DNA from: Clostridia bacterium
Lineage (GTDB): Bacteria; Bacillota; Clostridia; Oscillospirales; CAG-272
DNA length: 64,000 nt
Reading direction: 5' to 3'
Assembly (NCBI GenBank): GCA_017465885.1
Contig: JAFTVG010000021.1
Location: 1-64,000 of the forward strand
This document shows, one piece after another, positions 26,387 to 34,463 of this stretch. The position numbers were made by a program, and so were the translations under genes. The first letter of the stretch is position 1, and each line of letters opens with the position of its first letter. Under the pieces are notes generated by a model, which ran no database searches, had not been told where the DNA came from, and saw nothing but the letters and a program-made list of their open reading frames with translations.

Positions 26387-27289
26387 AGCGGGCACGGAGG
26401 AGGAGCCTGCGAACTGTGCGTCGGAGTGCATTCTGCCCATGGTGTCGGTCATACCATAGGAAGAGGGACCTGCTGCCATGTTGTCGGGGTGCAGGGTACG
26501 TCCGGTACCGCCGCCCGATGCAACGGAGAAGTACTTCACGCCGTTTTCGTTACACCACTTCTTGTAGGTGCCTGCTACGGGGTGCTGGAATCTGGTGGGG
26601 TTGGTGGAGTTACCGGTGATGGAAACGCCCACGTTTTCAAGCTTCATGATTGCAACGCCTTCGGGAACGTTATCCGAGCCGTAGCAACGAACGTCTGCTC
26701 TGGGGCCGTTGGAGTAAGGAGTTTCCTTAACCACTTCAACGGTCTCGGTGTAGGGATCGAACTTGGTCTGCACGTAGGTGAAGCCGTTGATTCTGGAGAT
26801 GATCATAGCGGCATCCTTGCCAAGACCATTGAGGATTACGCGCAGGGGCTTGGTTCTGACCTTGTTAGCATTCAGAGCGATCTTGATCGCACCTTCTGCA
26901 GCTGCGAAGGACTCGTGACCTGCAAGGAAGCAGAAGCACTCGGTCTCGTCGGACAGCAGCATAGCGCCCAGGTTACCGTGACCCAGACCTACCTTACGGT
27001 TTTCGGCAACGGAGCCGGGGATGCAGAATGCCTGCAGACCGATACCGATCGCGGCAGCGGCGTCAGCAGCCTTGGTGCAGCCCTTCTTGATTGCGATCGC
27101 CGCGCCCACGGTGTACGCCCACTTTGCATTCTCGAATGCGATGGGCTGGGTCTCTTCAACGATCTTATAAGGATCGATACCCTTTGCGGAGCAGATCTCC
27201 TTGCACTCTTCAACAGAGGAAATGCCGTATTCTTTCAGAACGCCAAGGATCTTGGCTTCTCTTCTTTCATAGCTTTCAAACAATGCCAT
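26291..27289 (-). CDS. GGGtGRT protein
   Basis: A 332-residue cytoplasmic protein of the family named for its GGGTGRTLHPDN motif, seen near residue 265. It is found in anaerobes beside a NifU-like iron-sulfur scaffold, as here; biochemical function is not established. Further conserved parts are CYGSDNVPEGVAIM and the C-terminal GAGNNPMVGM. Start 27289 is chosen because AGGAGG (27298-27303) is 8 bases upstream; the other ATG at 27295 is only 2 bases from it. It lies 10 to 16 bases after its partner gene. Its 3' end is duplicated at 24841. Confidence 0.9.
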   Translation of the reverse strand: MALFESYERREAKILGVLKEYGISSVEECKEICSAKGIDPYKIVEETQPIAFENAKWAYTVGAAIAIKKGCTKAADAAAAIGIGLQAFCIPGSVAENRKVGLGHGNLGAMLLSDETECFCFLAGHESFAAAEGAIKIALNANKVRTKPLRVILNGLGKDAAMIISRINGFTYVQTKFDPYTETVEVVKETPYSNGPRADVRCYGSDNVPEGVAIMKLENVGVSITGNSTNPTRFQHPVAGTYKKWCNENGVKYFSVASGGGTGRTLHPDNMAAGPSSYGMTDTMGRMHSDAQFAGSSSVPAHVEMMGLIGAGNNPMVGMTVAVAVAIEEASK

Positions 27290-27305
27290 CGTCATTACCT
27301 CCTAA

Positions 27306-28013
27306 TTATTCTTTACGGGGGTCAATGTACTTGACCGCGTCTGCAAATCTGCCGTAGGTACCCTTGGACTTCTCGTAAGCTTCGTTAGGCTCCATGCCCT
27401 TCTTGATGAAGTCGGTCATCTTTCCAAGAGAAACGAATTCGTAACCGATCACCTGATCGTCTGCGTCAAGTGCCATTCTGGTGCAGTAGCCCTCGGTCAT
27501 TTCCAGGTATCTTACGCCCTTAGCCTTGGTGCCGTACATGGTACCAACCATGGAGCGTGCGCCCTTACCAAGGTCTTCCATACCTGCGCCGATTACCAGA
27601 CCGCCTTCGGAGAACGCCGACTGGGTTCTGCCGTATACGATCTGTAAGAACAGCTCTCTCATAGCGGTGTTGATGGCGTCGCACACCAGGTCGGTGTTCA
27701 GTGCCTCCAGGATGGTCTTGCCGGGCAGGATCTCTGCTGCCATAGCGGCGGAGTGGGTCATACCGGAGCAGCCGATGGTCTCAACCAGTGCTTCCTCGAT
27801 CACGCCGTTCTTTACGTTCAGCGACAGCTTGCAAGCGCCCTGCTGGGGAGCACACCAGCCCACACCGTGGGTGTAACCGGAAATGTCAGCCAGCTGCTTT
27901 GCCTGCACCCATTTGCCCTCTTCGGGCAGGGGAGCGGGACCGTGATTGGGGCCCTGCGCAACGACGCACATTTCCTGTACTTCGCTGCTCATTGCGTATT
28001 CACAATTGCTCAT
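27306..28013 (-). CDS. Iron-sulfur cluster assembly scaffold protein, NifU-like
   Basis: 235 residues related to the IscU/NifU N-terminal scaffold. Candidate cluster ligands are in GWCAPQQGACKL (about residues 52-63) and ETIGCSGMTHSAAMAAEIL (about 79-97). Compared with IscU it has a C-terminal extension of about 100 residues. It is always paired with the GGGtGRT gene in the genomes I know of, and the two form an operon here. AAGGAG lies 9 bases before ATG 28013. Confidence 0.85.
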   Translation of the reverse strand: MSNCEYAMSSEVQEMCVVAQGPNHGPAPLPEEGKWVQAKQLADISGYTHGVGWCAPQQGACKLSLNVKNGVIEEALVETIGCSGMTHSAAMAAEILPGKTILEALNTDLVCDAINTAMRELFLQIVYGRTQSAFSEGGLVIGAGMEDLGKGARSMVGTMYGTKAKGVRYLEMTEGYCTRMALDADDQVIGYEFVSLGKMTDFIKKGMEPNEAYEKSKGTYGRFADAVKYIDPRKE

Positions 28014-28064
28014 GTTCTTATATCTCCTTATTTAATATTTCCGTCAGGAACTTTCCAATTACTT

Positions 28065-28093
28065 ATTATACAGTAAAAGCCGCCGAAAATCAA
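28065..28093 (-). promoter_or_regulatory. Promoter of the NifU-like/GGGtGRT operon
   Basis: On the minus strand, TTGATT (28088-28093), 17-base spacer, TATAAT (28065-28070). Confidence 0.7.
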
Positions 28094-28187
28094 GAGTGTA
28101 AACGACTTTTTTTGCAAATTTCCGTATTTTTGAAGGCGCCCGCCCGCCAACGCCCTGCCGCGGGGTGCCGCTTTTTTGCCTTTTTGA

Positions 28188-28246
28188 CAGGCGAAGAAAT
28201 TTTTTTGCGAAATTTTCAAAATGCTTTGCAAAATTTTGCAAAAAAA
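28188..28246 (+). repeat. AT-rich intergenic repeat, unit 1
   Basis: About 58 bases from CAGGCGAAGAAATTTTTTTG to the GCAAAAAAA run, repeated almost exactly at 28416-28474. The TTTGCAAAATTTTGCAAA core is self-complementary. Both copies are followed by a CTATAT element. Confidence 0.7.
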
Positions 28247-28415
28247 CGCACCTATATGGTGAAGGCGCTTTTCTCGCCCTGCACTGCACGGGTTCAAAAG
28301 GGCTCTTCCGAAAAAAAATAAAAAAATCGAAAATTTTTTTGAAAACCCGGAACATTTTCGGAAAAAAAGCGACTATATAGGTGAAGGGCATTTCCGCCCT
28401 CCTTTACCTTTGTGG

Positions 28416-28474
28416 CAGGCGAAGAAATTTTTTTGCAAAATTTTCAAAATGCTTTGCAAAATTTTGCAAAAAAA
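28416..28474 (+). repeat. AT-rich intergenic repeat, unit 2
   Basis: Second copy of the 58-base unit at 28188, offset 228 bases. A degenerate related stretch at about 28310-28378 (TCGAAAATTTTTTTGAAAA and CTATATAGGTGAAGG) lies between them. Confidence 0.7.
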
Positions 28475-28493
28475 GGTACTATATAAACGGCGC

Positions 28494-28731
28494 ATAAAGT
28501 TTTCATTTAGCCGAAAATTTTCTTATGCGCCGTCCAAAATATTCTTGTTGCGTAAAGCAACAAGAATATTTCCAAAACGAATGCGGACCGATAAAGTTTT
28601 CATTTAGCCGAAACTATTCTTATGCGCCGTCCAAAATATTCTTGTTGCGTAAAGCAACAAGAATATTTCCAAAACGAATGCGGACCGATAAAGTTTTCAT
28701 TTAGCCGAAACTATTCTTATGCGCCGTAGTC
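28494..28731 (+). repeat. 97-bp tandem repeat with perfect hairpins (about 2.4 copies)
   Basis: Units begin at 28494, 28591 and 28688 with ATAAAGTTTTCATTTAGCCG. Each full unit has a perfect 15-base hairpin: AAATATTCTTGTTGC / GCAACAAGAATATTT with loop GTAAA (28537-28571 and 28634-28668). The third unit stops before the hairpin. No spacer variation, so this is not CRISPR. No convincing gene lies in 28094-29062. Confidence 0.9.
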
Positions 28732-28901
28732 GAGTGCGGAGCGATGGAAGGATCATTCAAAGGCACTTTTCCGCCGCCTCAAGGTCGGAGTGGGTCGCTC
28801 AGCCCTTCGAAGCGTGTCGATAAACCCTTCGGCTTGTGTCGATACTCCTTTGGAGCGGGCGATCAGCCTCTCTTCCGAAGAACATCGGAGATAAAAACAC
28901 T

Positions 28902-28982
28902 CCTTCTTTCAAAATTTTTGAGGGTTTTCAGGGAACTTTTTATAAAAAGTTTCCTGAATGGGGTTTGGGGCAACGCCCCAAA
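28902..28982 (+). repeat. Dispersed hairpin repeat, copy B
   Basis: CTTTCAAAATTTTTGAGGG, then the hairpin CAGGGAACTTTTTATAAAAAGTTTCCTG (as two arms), then GGGTTTGGGGCAACGCCCC. It contains all three parts of the family. Confidence 0.7.
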
Positions 28983-29062
28983 TAACGCACTTGACACAAG
29001 CAAGCCCGAAGGGCTGCATCATAAAAATATTGGAGCGAAGCTCCGGAAAGGAGGGCTTTTCA

Positions 29063-30205
29063 ATGAAAAAGCTCAAAAACAGATTCATTTGTTTCGGAAC
29101 ACCGATTTTATGTTTGCTCTTGCTTTTGGGTGCGGTGGTGGTGCTGTTCTCCGCTTGCAATGACACCGTTTCTACCGAGCCTGAAAGTCAGCTTGCATCT
29201 TCGATTTCCTCTTCTGAAAACGTTGAAGAGCAGGATGCCCTTCATTTTGATGTTCAGAATGTAACGTATTATTACGTTGCTCCTATAAGGATTTCCGAAG
29301 ATCAGAGAGACGTGACCGATTACTTTGAGGAAGAGGGGCGTGATAAGTCTCGCCTTCTTGTGAATGCGCTCACTTCCATAGATAATTATTACGACCTCCT
29401 GTATAAGGAAAAGATGAGCAGCTTCACCGAGCTGACAGTCTTTGACAAAACATATCCTTTGTCGGATTACGAGACTTGCTATGCAATGAACGATTATTGG
29501 GCAGGAGAGGATTTGGGGAATTTTGCATACCCGATCTATAGCTATTATTTGAGCGAATACCTTCCCGAAAACTTTGAGGAGTCCAAGTTGGACTATTTTG
29601 AAGTGGAGCTTTATGCGCCCGATGGACGGCTACGCAGCGTGACCTTGCCCGCAGAGAAAATTTCAGAGGAGATACCTGCAACGAAGGATCTGACTGCAGA
29701 GGAAGGCACCCAGTACGCCAAGGAGATCCTTGCGGATATGGGTTATTCCGTTGAAGACTGCGAGGCAAGCGTTTTCGATAATGCGGAGAATGACGAGGAG
29801 GGTGGCAGAACGCTTTTGCGTGTCAGATTTACCGATAAAAGCTTGGGAAACGCTTCCTACGGTTACACGGTGGAGTTTCGTTATGATGATCTTTCAAGCT
29901 ATCACGATCAAGTGAAGGTGACGATCGACCGGCCCGACAGCAAAGGCGTTCCTGCACTTGAGCAGATGCTTGCCACACCCGACTACGAGCGAAAGGCGCA
30001 GGAAGATGCGCTGACCTTCTTGGCTACAGAGTTGAAGGACGAAAGTTATCTCGATCGCATTGAACTTGGGAAGGTTGTTACCACTCCGAGAGCCGACGGT
30101 ACGGTCAGCGTGATGGTACATTTCTTTGATAGGGAAGCCACCGAGCGGAAGGATTTGTGGGATTCCCCGTTTGACATCGCGGTGCAGTTGATCGTCGAGC
30201 CGTGA
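29063..30205 (+). CDS. Lipoprotein of unknown function, paralogue 1
   Basis: 380 residues. Signal peptide with lipobox VLFSAC (Cys about residue 33), then a DTVSTEPE linker and an acidic, Tyr-rich extracellular domain. The domain shows ALHFDVQNVTYYYVAP, SVTLPAEKISEEIPATKDL and ALEQMLATPDYE. It is not a family I recognise. The next gene is a clear paralogue in the same orientation, starting 75 bases later. GGAAAGGAGGG before ATG 29063 decides the start; the longer frame from 28958 runs through a hairpin and has no site. A secreted binding or sensing role is possible but not shown. Confidence 0.8.
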   Translation: MKKLKNRFICFGTPILCLLLLLGAVVVLFSACNDTVSTEPESQLASSISSSENVEEQDALHFDVQNVTYYYVAPIRISEDQRDVTDYFEEEGRDKSRLLVNALTSIDNYYDLLYKEKMSSFTELTVFDKTYPLSDYETCYAMNDYWAGEDLGNFAYPIYSYYLSEYLPENFEESKLDYFEVELYAPDGRLRSVTLPAEKISEEIPATKDLTAEEGTQYAKEILADMGYSVEDCEASVFDNAENDEEGGRTLLRVRFTDKSLGNASYGYTVEFRYDDLSSYHDQVKVTIDRPDSKGVPALEQMLATPDYERKAQEDALTFLATELKDESYLDRIELGKVVTTPRADGTVSVMVHFFDREATERKDLWDSPFDIAVQLIVEP

Positions 30206-30280
30206 CGGTGGATCCCGCGCAATCGCAAGGTCTGCCCGGATTTTCGCAAACCCGCTAAAAACAAAAAGGAGGCACGTGCC

Positions 30281-31429
30281 ATGCGCAAATTTACAATTTT
30301 AACAGCCCTGCTCCTTGCGGCTCTGTTGCTGTTCTCCGCTTGCAGTGACACCGTTTCTACCGAGCCCGAAGGGGAGTCCCCCTCCTCTGATTTGGGATCT
30401 GCCGCCCTGCCCTCAGAGAAGGAAAGTGCGGGAGGGCAGAGTGATTTTGAAGAAGCGCCTGCTTTGCACTTTAACGTGGTGGACGCCGCCTATTTCTTTG
30501 AGGCGTGCGTTTGTGATTGGAGCTCCGACGAGCCCAAGGGTGCTTACGATTACTTTAAAAGCGAGGAGGAAGGGCGGCGCTATTTCCTTGAAAACGTCCA
30601 TTTTGGGAAGCATCCATACTATAATCAATACTACAAGGATCAGTTTCCCGAAAAAAGCGAGATCGAGCTGATGGGAAAGAGCTATCCGATCACGGCTCTT
30701 GGATGGGATGAGGTCATTCTTGAGAGCAAGGACTACTTTTGCTATGACCATTCCGCTCCTCTTTACTGCTATGGACTTGACGATTTTCCCTTTGAAGAGA
30801 CCGAGGAGCCCGATGCGTTCGATCTTGAGCTGTACGTATGTTATACTGCCCACGACGGTCAGCTTCACAGCATCACCTTGCCTGCAAGTGAGTTTGACGA
30901 GTCGATCCCTGCCACCAAGGAGCTGACTGTGGAGCAAGGCAAGAGCTACGGCGCCAAGATCCTTTCGGATATGGGCTATCCCGTTGAAGGACGAGAGGTG
31001 AAGGTCTATGATAACGACGAGCTTGAGGAAGAGGGCAGAACCATACTGAGGGTGACCTTCGTGGGGGAAAAACAGGGAAACGCTTCTTGCGATTATACCG
31101 TGGAATTCGCCTATCGGTGGCTGTCAAGATATCCCGATCAGGTGACGGTCACGGTCAACCGTCCCCTTGAAAAGGGTGTTCCTGCCCTTGAACAGATGCT
31201 TGCCACACCCGACTACGAGCAAAAGGCGCAGGAGGATGCGCGAAACGTCTTGAAGCAGGATCTGAACGACCTCTCGTATCTTGACCGGCTTGAATGCGAC
31301 CTGGTCCTTACCCGCCCCGCGGCAGACGGAACGATGCGCGTGCTGGTGCGTTTTAGCGATAAGGAGAGCGACGGTGATGCCTCCTTTAACGAATACGATC
31401 TGACGGTATTGCTGATCGTCGAGCCGTGA
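30281..31429 (+). CDS. Lipoprotein of unknown function, paralogue 2
   Basis: 382 residues with signal peptide and lipobox LLFSAC (Cys about residue 21). It aligns end to end with the preceding lipoprotein: the same DTVSTEPE linker, ALHFNVVDAAYFFEA, HSITLPASEFDESIPATKEL, GNASCDYTVEF and GVPALEQMLATPDYE. Roughly half of the residues match by eye, and the 3' ends are close to identical at DNA level (GATCGTCGAGCCGTGACGG in both). AAAAGGAGG precedes the start. The pair arose by tandem duplication. Confidence 0.8.
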   Translation: MRKFTILTALLLAALLLFSACSDTVSTEPEGESPSSDLGSAALPSEKESAGGQSDFEEAPALHFNVVDAAYFFEACVCDWSSDEPKGAYDYFKSEEEGRRYFLENVHFGKHPYYNQYYKDQFPEKSEIELMGKSYPITALGWDEVILESKDYFCYDHSAPLYCYGLDDFPFEETEEPDAFDLELYVCYTAHDGQLHSITLPASEFDESIPATKELTVEQGKSYGAKILSDMGYPVEGREVKVYDNDELEEEGRTILRVTFVGEKQGNASCDYTVEFAYRWLSRYPDQVTVTVNRPLEKGVPALEQMLATPDYEQKAQEDARNVLKQDLNDLSYLDRLECDLVLTRPAADGTMRVLVRFSDKESDGDASFNEYDLTVLLIVEP

Positions 31430-31449
31430 CGGCGGATCCATATGATAAA

Positions 31450-31492
31450 AAATCGGCTCAACTACCTGTTTGGCAGTTGAGCCGATTTCTTT
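31450..31492. terminator. Bidirectional terminator
   Basis: AAATCGGCTCAACT (31450-31463) pairs with AGTTGAGCCGATTT (31475-31488), flanked by AAAAAA and TTTCTTTT. It serves the lipoprotein pair on the plus strand and the RNase M5 gene on the minus strand. Confidence 0.85.
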
Positions 31493-31503
31493 TGCTTGTT
31501 ATT

Positions 31504-32109
31504 TTACAGCAGCTCTTCAAGCTCCTCGCCCGTATACAGCAGGTTGAGGGCTTCGAGCATGGCTTTGGTGGAAAGGTTTTGGGGCAGACCGCATTTTTTT
31601 AGGAGCGCCTGCCGTTTTTCCTTGCTGTTTTGCCCGCCGTCATAGCCCAGCTCGTAAAGCCTTGCCTTGGTTAGCCCTCCGCTTTGCTTTGGATGCACCG
31701 CGCCGTCCTTTTTGCCGTTTTCGTCCTCGGGACTATCGAGATAGGGCGAAAAGATGGTGCGCAAAAGGTGGGCGTCGGTGCCCTCCACTCCCAGAAAGCC
31801 TTCCTTGGAGGGGGCGTTTTTTCTTTTTTCCTTGCCCTTTATCTGGGGGATATACAGGTGGATCACCCGATCGGGGGGGAGGATGCTTCGCAAATGGTTG
31901 CGGATGACCAGCCCGCCGCCGTCGCTGTCGGTGAAGACGATGAGGGGCGTTTTTTCCGCAAGGCGGCGCAAAAGGGCTCTCTTTTCCTCGTTTTTGAAGA
32001 CGCCGAAGCCGTCCATGGTGAGGAACTGTCCCTCAAAGAGGGAAGAGAGCTTGATCTTGTCGTATTTGCCCTCCACGAGGACGGGGTAAAGAATGGTGGG
32101 TTTTGTCAT
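31504..32109 (-). CDS. rnmV: Ribonuclease M5-like Toprim protein
   Basis: A 201-residue Toprim nuclease. VLVEGKYDKIKL carries the catalytic Glu (about residue 12) and FTDSDGGG the Asp pair (about 59). The C-terminal DUF4093 region (GGLTKARLYELGYDGG, QNLSTKAMLEALN) is typical of RNase M5, which trims 5S rRNA precursors. Start 32109 fits the conserved N-terminus; no good ribosome site is visible and the upstream stretch (32120-32190) is hairpin-rich. It lies downstream of holA on the same strand. Confidence 0.85.
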   Translation of the reverse strand: MTKPTILYPVLVEGKYDKIKLSSLFEGQFLTMDGFGVFKNEEKRALLRRLAEKTPLIVFTDSDGGGLVIRNHLRSILPPDRVIHLYIPQIKGKEKRKNAPSKEGFLGVEGTDAHLLRTIFSPYLDSPEDENGKKDGAVHPKQSGGLTKARLYELGYDGGQNSKEKRQALLKKCGLPQNLSTKAMLEALNLLYTGEELEELL

Positions 32110-32191
32110 AGGCAAAAAATAAGGTTGAAGTTTGCAAGCTTCGCCGGGTGAAGCTTGCGCGGGTGAACTCGAGTGCATTCCGCACTTGCAT

Positions 32192-33229
32192 TCAGACTCT
32201 GCACAGCCGCATAACCAGGCGGTCAAGGACGGTATAATCGTTGATGGGGGAGGATTTGATCTTCATATCGGCGTCCATACAAAGGGCGAGGGCTTTTTCA
32301 AGGCGGGCTGTGCTTTTGCCTGCCGTGGCTTTGAGGAAGCGGTCCACGCGGAAGGCGTGCAGACCGGTTTTGGAGCCGATCTCCTCCTTCGTCAGCCCCG
32401 CCTCCGAAAGGCATTTGCAGGTATACATTCCCGAAAGGGTGTCCACCACCCCGCCAAGGATTGTTTCGGGGCGTTCTCTTTTTAGCTTCATATCGGAAAG
32501 AAGCTTTGCCGCCTTACTGCTTTTGCCCGCCAGCAGGGCGTCGGTAAAGGCAAAGGCACCGTCGATGCTTTTGCCGCAGCAGATATAGGGGATGTCTGCG
32601 GGATCTATCCGATCAGAGCCCTTTGAGAGGGTATAGCAGGCAAGCTTTTCGATCTCTCCTGCCAGAGCGTACATATCCTCCGAGCAATAGGCGATCAGCT
32701 CGGCGGCTGTTTCCGAGGGGCAAAAGACCTTCATTGCCGCAAAGTGGCGGCAGACCCAGCTGTTTAATCCCGCCGCGCTTTCTCTGTCGAAAAAGACGGG
32801 GGTGAGGAGTCCTGCAAATTTTTTGTAAAGGGCAGAGGGGGCTTTGGGCAGTCTGCCCTCGTCAAACTCGCCGGTCACAGCGTAGAGCACCAGCACGCAC
32901 TCCTCGTAGTCGGGCAGAGAGGACAGCAGGGCAAAAAGCTCCTCGCTGTCAGAGGAGGACAGACGGTTGTAGTTGACCGAGTGCAGCTCCACCAGCTTTT
33001 TTTCGGCAAACATGGGCAGAGAGCTGACCTGCTCGATCAGGGTATCCATCCAGCCGCTGTTTTCCGCCGACACCTTCACGTGGTTGAAGGGGTCGTCCCC
33101 CTCGCCCACCACCGCTTTTTTCAAAAGCTCCAGGCAGCGGCTCTTCATATACTCTTCGGGTCCGAAAAAGAGGTATCCGCCCTTGACGGCACCGCTTTTG
33201 CACGCCTTTTGCAGTTCTTTCGGGGTCAT
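32192..33229 (-). CDS. holA: DNA polymerase III delta subunit
   Basis: A 345-residue clamp-loader subunit that opens the beta clamp. N-terminal GGYLFFGPEEYMKSRCLELL, the VELHSVNY strand, the helical middle domain with EIEKLACY, and C-terminal KALALCMDADMKIKSSPIN match the HolA family. Start 33229 overlaps the upstream gene's stop (ATGA) and has GGAAGAAG upstream; the longer frame to 33298 lies within the neighbour. Confidence 0.92.
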   Translation of the reverse strand: MTPKELQKACKSGAVKGGYLFFGPEEYMKSRCLELLKKAVVGEGDDPFNHVKVSAENSGWMDTLIEQVSSLPMFAEKKLVELHSVNYNRLSSSDSEELFALLSSLPDYEECVLVLYAVTGEFDEGRLPKAPSALYKKFAGLLTPVFFDRESAAGLNSWVCRHFAAMKVFCPSETAAELIAYCSEDMYALAGEIEKLACYTLSKGSDRIDPADIPYICCGKSIDGAFAFTDALLAGKSSKAAKLLSDMKLKRERPETILGGVVDTLSGMYTCKCLSEAGLTKEEIGSKTGLHAFRVDRFLKATAGKSTARLEKALALCMDADMKIKSSPINDYTVLDRLVMRLCRV

Positions 33230-33636
33230 TCTTCTTCCTCCGCGCTGATCTTCATTTTGCAGGAAAAGTCCTGACCGCCCATATTCAGGGTATAGCACAG
33301 GGCGATCTCCGCTCTCTTCTCGCTTCTTTTGCAGGTGAGGGCGGAGGTCTTCACCTCTGCCTCGAAATTGCCGTAGGGCAGGCAGTACACTCCCGCCGTG
33401 GGCAGGTCCCTTTCAAAGGTCAGACGGGTGCCGTCGCTTCTTGACAGATGCAAACGCGTTCCATCGTAGCGCAGTGCCGTTTCCACCCCGTCCATCTGCG
33501 GGTCTGCGTAGCGGAGCAAAAAGCCCTCTTCCGCAGGCGCGACCCGCCCTTTGAGCTTGGTGGTCAGCCGCTCGCCGTCGTTGAAGGACAGCATCTGTAT
33601 ATTTACTTTTCGTTCCTCGGGTAACCTTGCTTTCAT
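33226..33636 (-). CDS. DUF1934 (YwiB-like) beta-barrel protein
   Basis: 136 residues of the DUF1934 family, a small calycin-like beta barrel of unknown role: LKGRVAPAEEGFLLRYAD, ETALRYDGTRLHLSR, and a C-terminal ALCYTLNMGGQDFSCKMKI strand pair. It overlaps holA by four bases, indicating coupled translation. GGAAGAAAAA precedes the start. Confidence 0.85.
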   Translation of the reverse strand: MKARLPEERKVNIQMLSFNDGERLTTKLKGRVAPAEEGFLLRYADPQMDGVETALRYDGTRLHLSRSDGTRLTFERDLPTAGVYCLPYGNFEAEVKTSALTCKRSEKRAEIALCYTLNMGGQDFSCKMKISAEEEE

Positions 33637-33659
33637 TTTTTCTTCCTATTTATAATTGT

Positions 33660-33738
33660 ATTGGGGCGCTCCCCGCCCCGCTTAAAACCTTTCCCCAAAA
33701 AGGTTTTAAGAATTCCAAAGAACTTTGGGAGGATTTGG
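33660..33738 (-). repeat. Dispersed hairpin repeat, copy C (inverted orientation)
   Basis: On the minus strand it reads CTCCCAAAGTTCTTTGGAA, then TTAAAACCTTTTTGGGGAAAGGTTTTAA, then GGGGCGGGGAGCGCCCC (given as arms). All three parts are present, in the opposite direction to the other copies. Confidence 0.65.
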
Positions 33739-33807
33739 TGTATTTTGTAATCGCTTTGCCTTCTGCGTTTTCCTGCGCAAGTTTCGCCAAGCGAAACCGC
33801 GTTCGGG

Positions 33808-34107
33808 TTAAAGCTTTACCGCCGCCACCGCTCCTGCCGCCAAAAGCAGGACGTGCAGTAAGATGATCAGCGGAATACCGATCATAAAGCGCTTGTGCTT
33901 GGTCTTGTGGCGGATGAGCAGCATACAAAGCAGCATCGCGGGCGCGCCCCCCAAAAAGCAGAGTGAAAAAAGGCTTTTTTCGGGCACGCGGTTTTTGGGT
34001 GCCTTTTTTGAGGCGATCTTGTCGTAGATGCAAAAGATCACCGAAATGAGGGAAATGACGGCAAGATAGATGCCAAACCATCCAAGATAGGGGAGAAGGT
34101 CCTTCAC
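33808..34107 (-). CDS. DUF1294 family small membrane protein
   Basis: 99 residues with GTG start at 34107 (AAGGAGG six bases upstream decides it). Three hydrophobic segments at about 9-29, 45-62 and 76-98 surround the DUF1294 pattern YDKIASKKAPKNRVPEKSL ... GGAPAMLLCMLLIRHKTKH. Function unknown. Confidence 0.85.
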   Translation of the reverse strand: MKDLLPYLGWFGIYLAVISLISVIFCIYDKIASKKAPKNRVPEKSLFSLCFLGGAPAMLLCMLLIRHKTKHKRFMIGIPLIILLHVLLLAAGAVAAVKL

Positions 34108-34149
34108 GAAAGCCTCCTTGTGTTTTGCGCAGAGCGCGTCTATGAAAAA

Positions 34150-34178
34150 ATGGTATCACAAAAGCCCGCCCTTGTCAA
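34150..34178 (-). promoter_or_regulatory. Promoter of the DUF1294-DUF1934-holA-rnmV cluster
   Basis: On the minus strand, TTGACA (34173-34178), 17-base spacer, TACCAT (34150-34155). Confidence 0.65.
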
Positions 34179-34324
34179 GGGTCACTTTCTTTGAGAGGGC
34201 GCGAAAGGTTGAAATTTTCTCGAAAATGTTTGCAAATTTTGAATATTTCGTGTCTTTTTGGGGGAAAGTAGGGTGGAAAGGCAAAAAAATTCGAGGGAAA
34301 GACGAAAAATGCGAAAAAAACTTA

Positions 34325-34353
34325 TTGACAGAAAGAAAAAAAGATGTTATAAT
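34325..34353 (+). promoter_or_regulatory. str operon promoter
   Basis: TTGACA (34325-34330), 17-base spacer, TATAAT (34348-34353): full consensus, as expected for ribosomal protein genes. Start near 34360, giving a leader of about 100 bases. Confidence 0.9.
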
Positions 34354-34362
34354 GCTAACCGT

Positions 34363-34443
34363 ATGAGCGCGAACAGGGGAGGACTGCGCCTCCACGCCGA
34401 AGACCCTCGTTTGCGCCCTGCGAGTATATTTACACTACTTTGA
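34363..34443 (+). other. Possible 26-codon leader open frame upstream of rpsL
   Basis: ATG at 34363 lies only a few bases after the predicted transcript start and reads 26 codons ([20 protein letters not shown] and so on) to TGA 34441, 20 bases before rpsL. It contains a GGAGG...CCTCC hairpin. No ribosome site, so it would need leaderless initiation; it may be chance. Confidence 0.25.
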
Positions 34444-34463
34444 CAGAAAAGGAGGTACAGTCA

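Noticed and set aside
26264..27334. Plus-strand 356-codon frame over the GGGtGRT gene
   Set aside because: Opposite strand of a conserved gene with a good ribosome site and a known partner; the frame is Cys/Gly/His-rich noise.
28494..28731. CRISPR array
   Set aside because: Unit is a continuous 97-bp tandem repeat with no unique spacers and no cas genes in the window.
28744..29163. 139-codon plus-strand frame before the first tandem lipoprotein
   Set aside because: It runs through dispersed repeat copy B and overlaps the true lipoprotein start in another frame; no ribosome site.
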